A stretch of DNA of 6,639 nucleotides from Gallionella sp. UBA6045 (GTDB lineage: Bacteria; Pseudomonadota; Gammaproteobacteria; Burkholderiales; Gallionellaceae): assembly GCA_002429165.1 (NCBI GenBank), contig DIYV01000204.1, forward strand, positions 1 to 6,639, given 5' to 3'. Under the pieces are notes generated by a model. That model did not search any database and was not told the origin of the DNA. It saw only the letters and a program-made list of their open reading frames with translations. The position numbers and the translations under genes were made by a program. Below are positions 5,736 through 6,639 of the stretch, one piece after another; positions within the stretch are counted from its first letter, which is position 1; every line of letters begins with the position of its first letter.

Positions 5736-6639
5736 AAGCCACACAACAACTGCACGACATCGGCCAGAGTCTCTGGCTCGACAACATCACGCGCGAGCTG
5801 CTGACCAGCGGAACACTGGCCCGCTATATCAGCGAGCTGTCAGTGACGGGACTCACCTCCAATCCCACGATCTTTGATCATGCCATTCAAAAAGGTGGTT
5901 TTTACGATGATGCGATCCGCGAAAAAGCGCTCGCGGGCAAGTCGGGCGAGGAGTTGTTCTTCGAGCTTGCGCTGGAAGACTTGACCCGGGCCGCCGACCT
6001 TTTTCGTCCGGTTCACGATGCCACCGGCGGTGTCGATGGCTGGGTCTCGCTGGAGGTATCGCCTTTGCTCGCCGACGACACCGCCGCAACGATCAAGGCG
6101 GCTGCCCAGCTTCATGCGCGTGCGCAACGCCCCAATCTTTTCATCAAGATTCCGGGAACGCGCGCGGGTATTCCGGCGATTGAGGAGTCGGTCTTTGCCG
6201 GCGTGCCGGTGAACGTCACGCTGCTGTTCTCCCGCGAGCACTACATCGCGGCTGCCGAAGCATACATGCGCGGCATCGAACGGCGCATCGCCGCCGGACT
6301 GGATCCGAAAGTCGGTTCCGTGGCTTCGCTGTTTGTCAGCCGCTGGGATGTGGCCGTCAAGGACAAGGCTCAGGGTGAGTTTCGCAACAACCGTCTGGGC
6401 ATCGCCATCGCAATGCGCACCTACACAGCCTACCGTGACCTGCTGGCATCAAAGCGCTGGCAGAAACTGGCCGCTTCCGGTGCACAGCCGCAACGCCTGC
6501 TGTGGGCCAGCACTGGCACCAAGGATCCGGCAGCCTTGGACACCCTTTACATTGAAGGTCTCGCTGCGCCGGATACGGTCAATACCATCCCCGAAAAGAC
6601 ACTGCTCGCTTTCGCCGGGCACGGCAAAGTAAAGAACGT
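5732..6639 (+). CDS. tal: transaldolase, long type, C-terminus cut by window edge
   Basis: Transaldolase moves a dihydroxyacetone unit from sedoheptulose-7-phosphate to glyceraldehyde-3-phosphate, linking pentose and hexose phosphates. About 302 codons are present and open to the last base, with no frameshift. The (beta/alpha)8 barrel is seen from QSLWLDNI (about 12-19, D17), through the signature [10 protein letters not shown] (39-48), to SLEVSP, and LFIKIPGT with the Schiff-base lysine K139. Later come [31 protein letters not shown] and a VNTIPE segment near the edge. The pattern fits the long Tal subgroup (about 360-380 aa, as in mycobacteria) and the N-terminal half of transaldolase/glucose-6-phosphate isomerase fusions; the missing 3' end prevents a choice. 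The ATG overlaps the zwf stop by 4 bases and has its own AAGGAG. It is the third gene of the gnd-zwf-tal operon. Confidence 0.95.
   Translation, partial: MKATQQLHDIGQSLWLDNITRELLTSGTLARYISELSVTGLTSNPTIFDHAIQKGGFYDDAIREKALAGKSGEELFFELALEDLTRAADLFRPVHDATGGVDGWVSLEVSPLLADDTAATIKAAAQLHARAQRPNLFIKIPGTRAGIPAIEESVFAGVPVNVTLLFSREHYIAAAEAYMRGIERRIAAGLDPKVGSVASLFVSRWDVAVKDKAQGEFRNNRLGIAIAMRTYTAYRDLLASKRWQKLAASGAQPQRLLWASTGTKDPAALDTLYIEGLAAPDTVNTIPEKTLLAFAGHGKVKN

Noticed and set aside
4350..5744. Two long abutting open frames on the minus strand opposite zwf (226 and 237 codons)
   Set aside because: They are the antisense shadow of a G+C-rich gene in a single frame broken by one stop. zwf itself is intact with all catalytic residues, and the antisense products look like no known family.

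Overview
The window reads as chromosomal DNA of a Gram-negative proteobacterium, most likely a betaproteobacterium of the Nitrosomonadales type (Gallionella/Sideroxydans, Nitrosospira or methylotroph relatives). This placement is an inference from three things: the DUF1840 protein, the short 6-phosphogluconate dehydrogenase form, and the long-type transaldolase. All supported genes are on the + strand and tightly packed; no stretch over 300 bases lacks a gene. I see no rRNA, tRNA, CRISPR array, insertion sequence or prophage part.

Layout: (1) positions 3-92 hold the possible 3' end of a gene cut by the window edge, followed by a 115-base gap (93-207) that is the best candidate for a regulatory region. 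(2) Positions 208-1047 hold three small genes, each with a good ribosome binding site and separated by about 25 bases: a 101-aa helical/coiled-coil protein, a 98-aa DUF1840 protein and a 61-aa acidic protein of unknown function. (3) Positions 1092-1865 encode an M90 (MtfA-like) zinc metallopeptidase with an intact HEFAH motif. (4) Positions 1951-3222 encode the co-chaperone CbpA (J domain, G/F linker, two C-terminal substrate-binding domains, no zinc finger) and its modulator CbpM. (5) Positions 3301-6639 carry a pentose phosphate operon: gnd (short form, NAD-type fold signature), zwf and tal. They are joined by 4-base ATGA start/stop overlaps, and tal runs off the right edge.

Working together: zwf and gnd make up the dehydrogenase steps of the oxidative pentose phosphate route (glucose-6-phosphate to ribulose-5-phosphate plus CO2 and reduced cofactor), and tal links the pentose pool back to fructose-6-phosphate. 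The 6-phosphogluconolactonase gene that would complete the route is not in the window. The upstream genes look like protein-quality-control and stress functions (CbpA/CbpM, possibly the small helical proteins) and a peptidase whose E. coli homologue is tied to control of glucose uptake.

I did not find a clearly new system. The least explained parts are the small-gene cluster at 208-1047 and its upstream region. By eye, G+C content is lower in the small-gene region and rises through gnd-zwf-tal.
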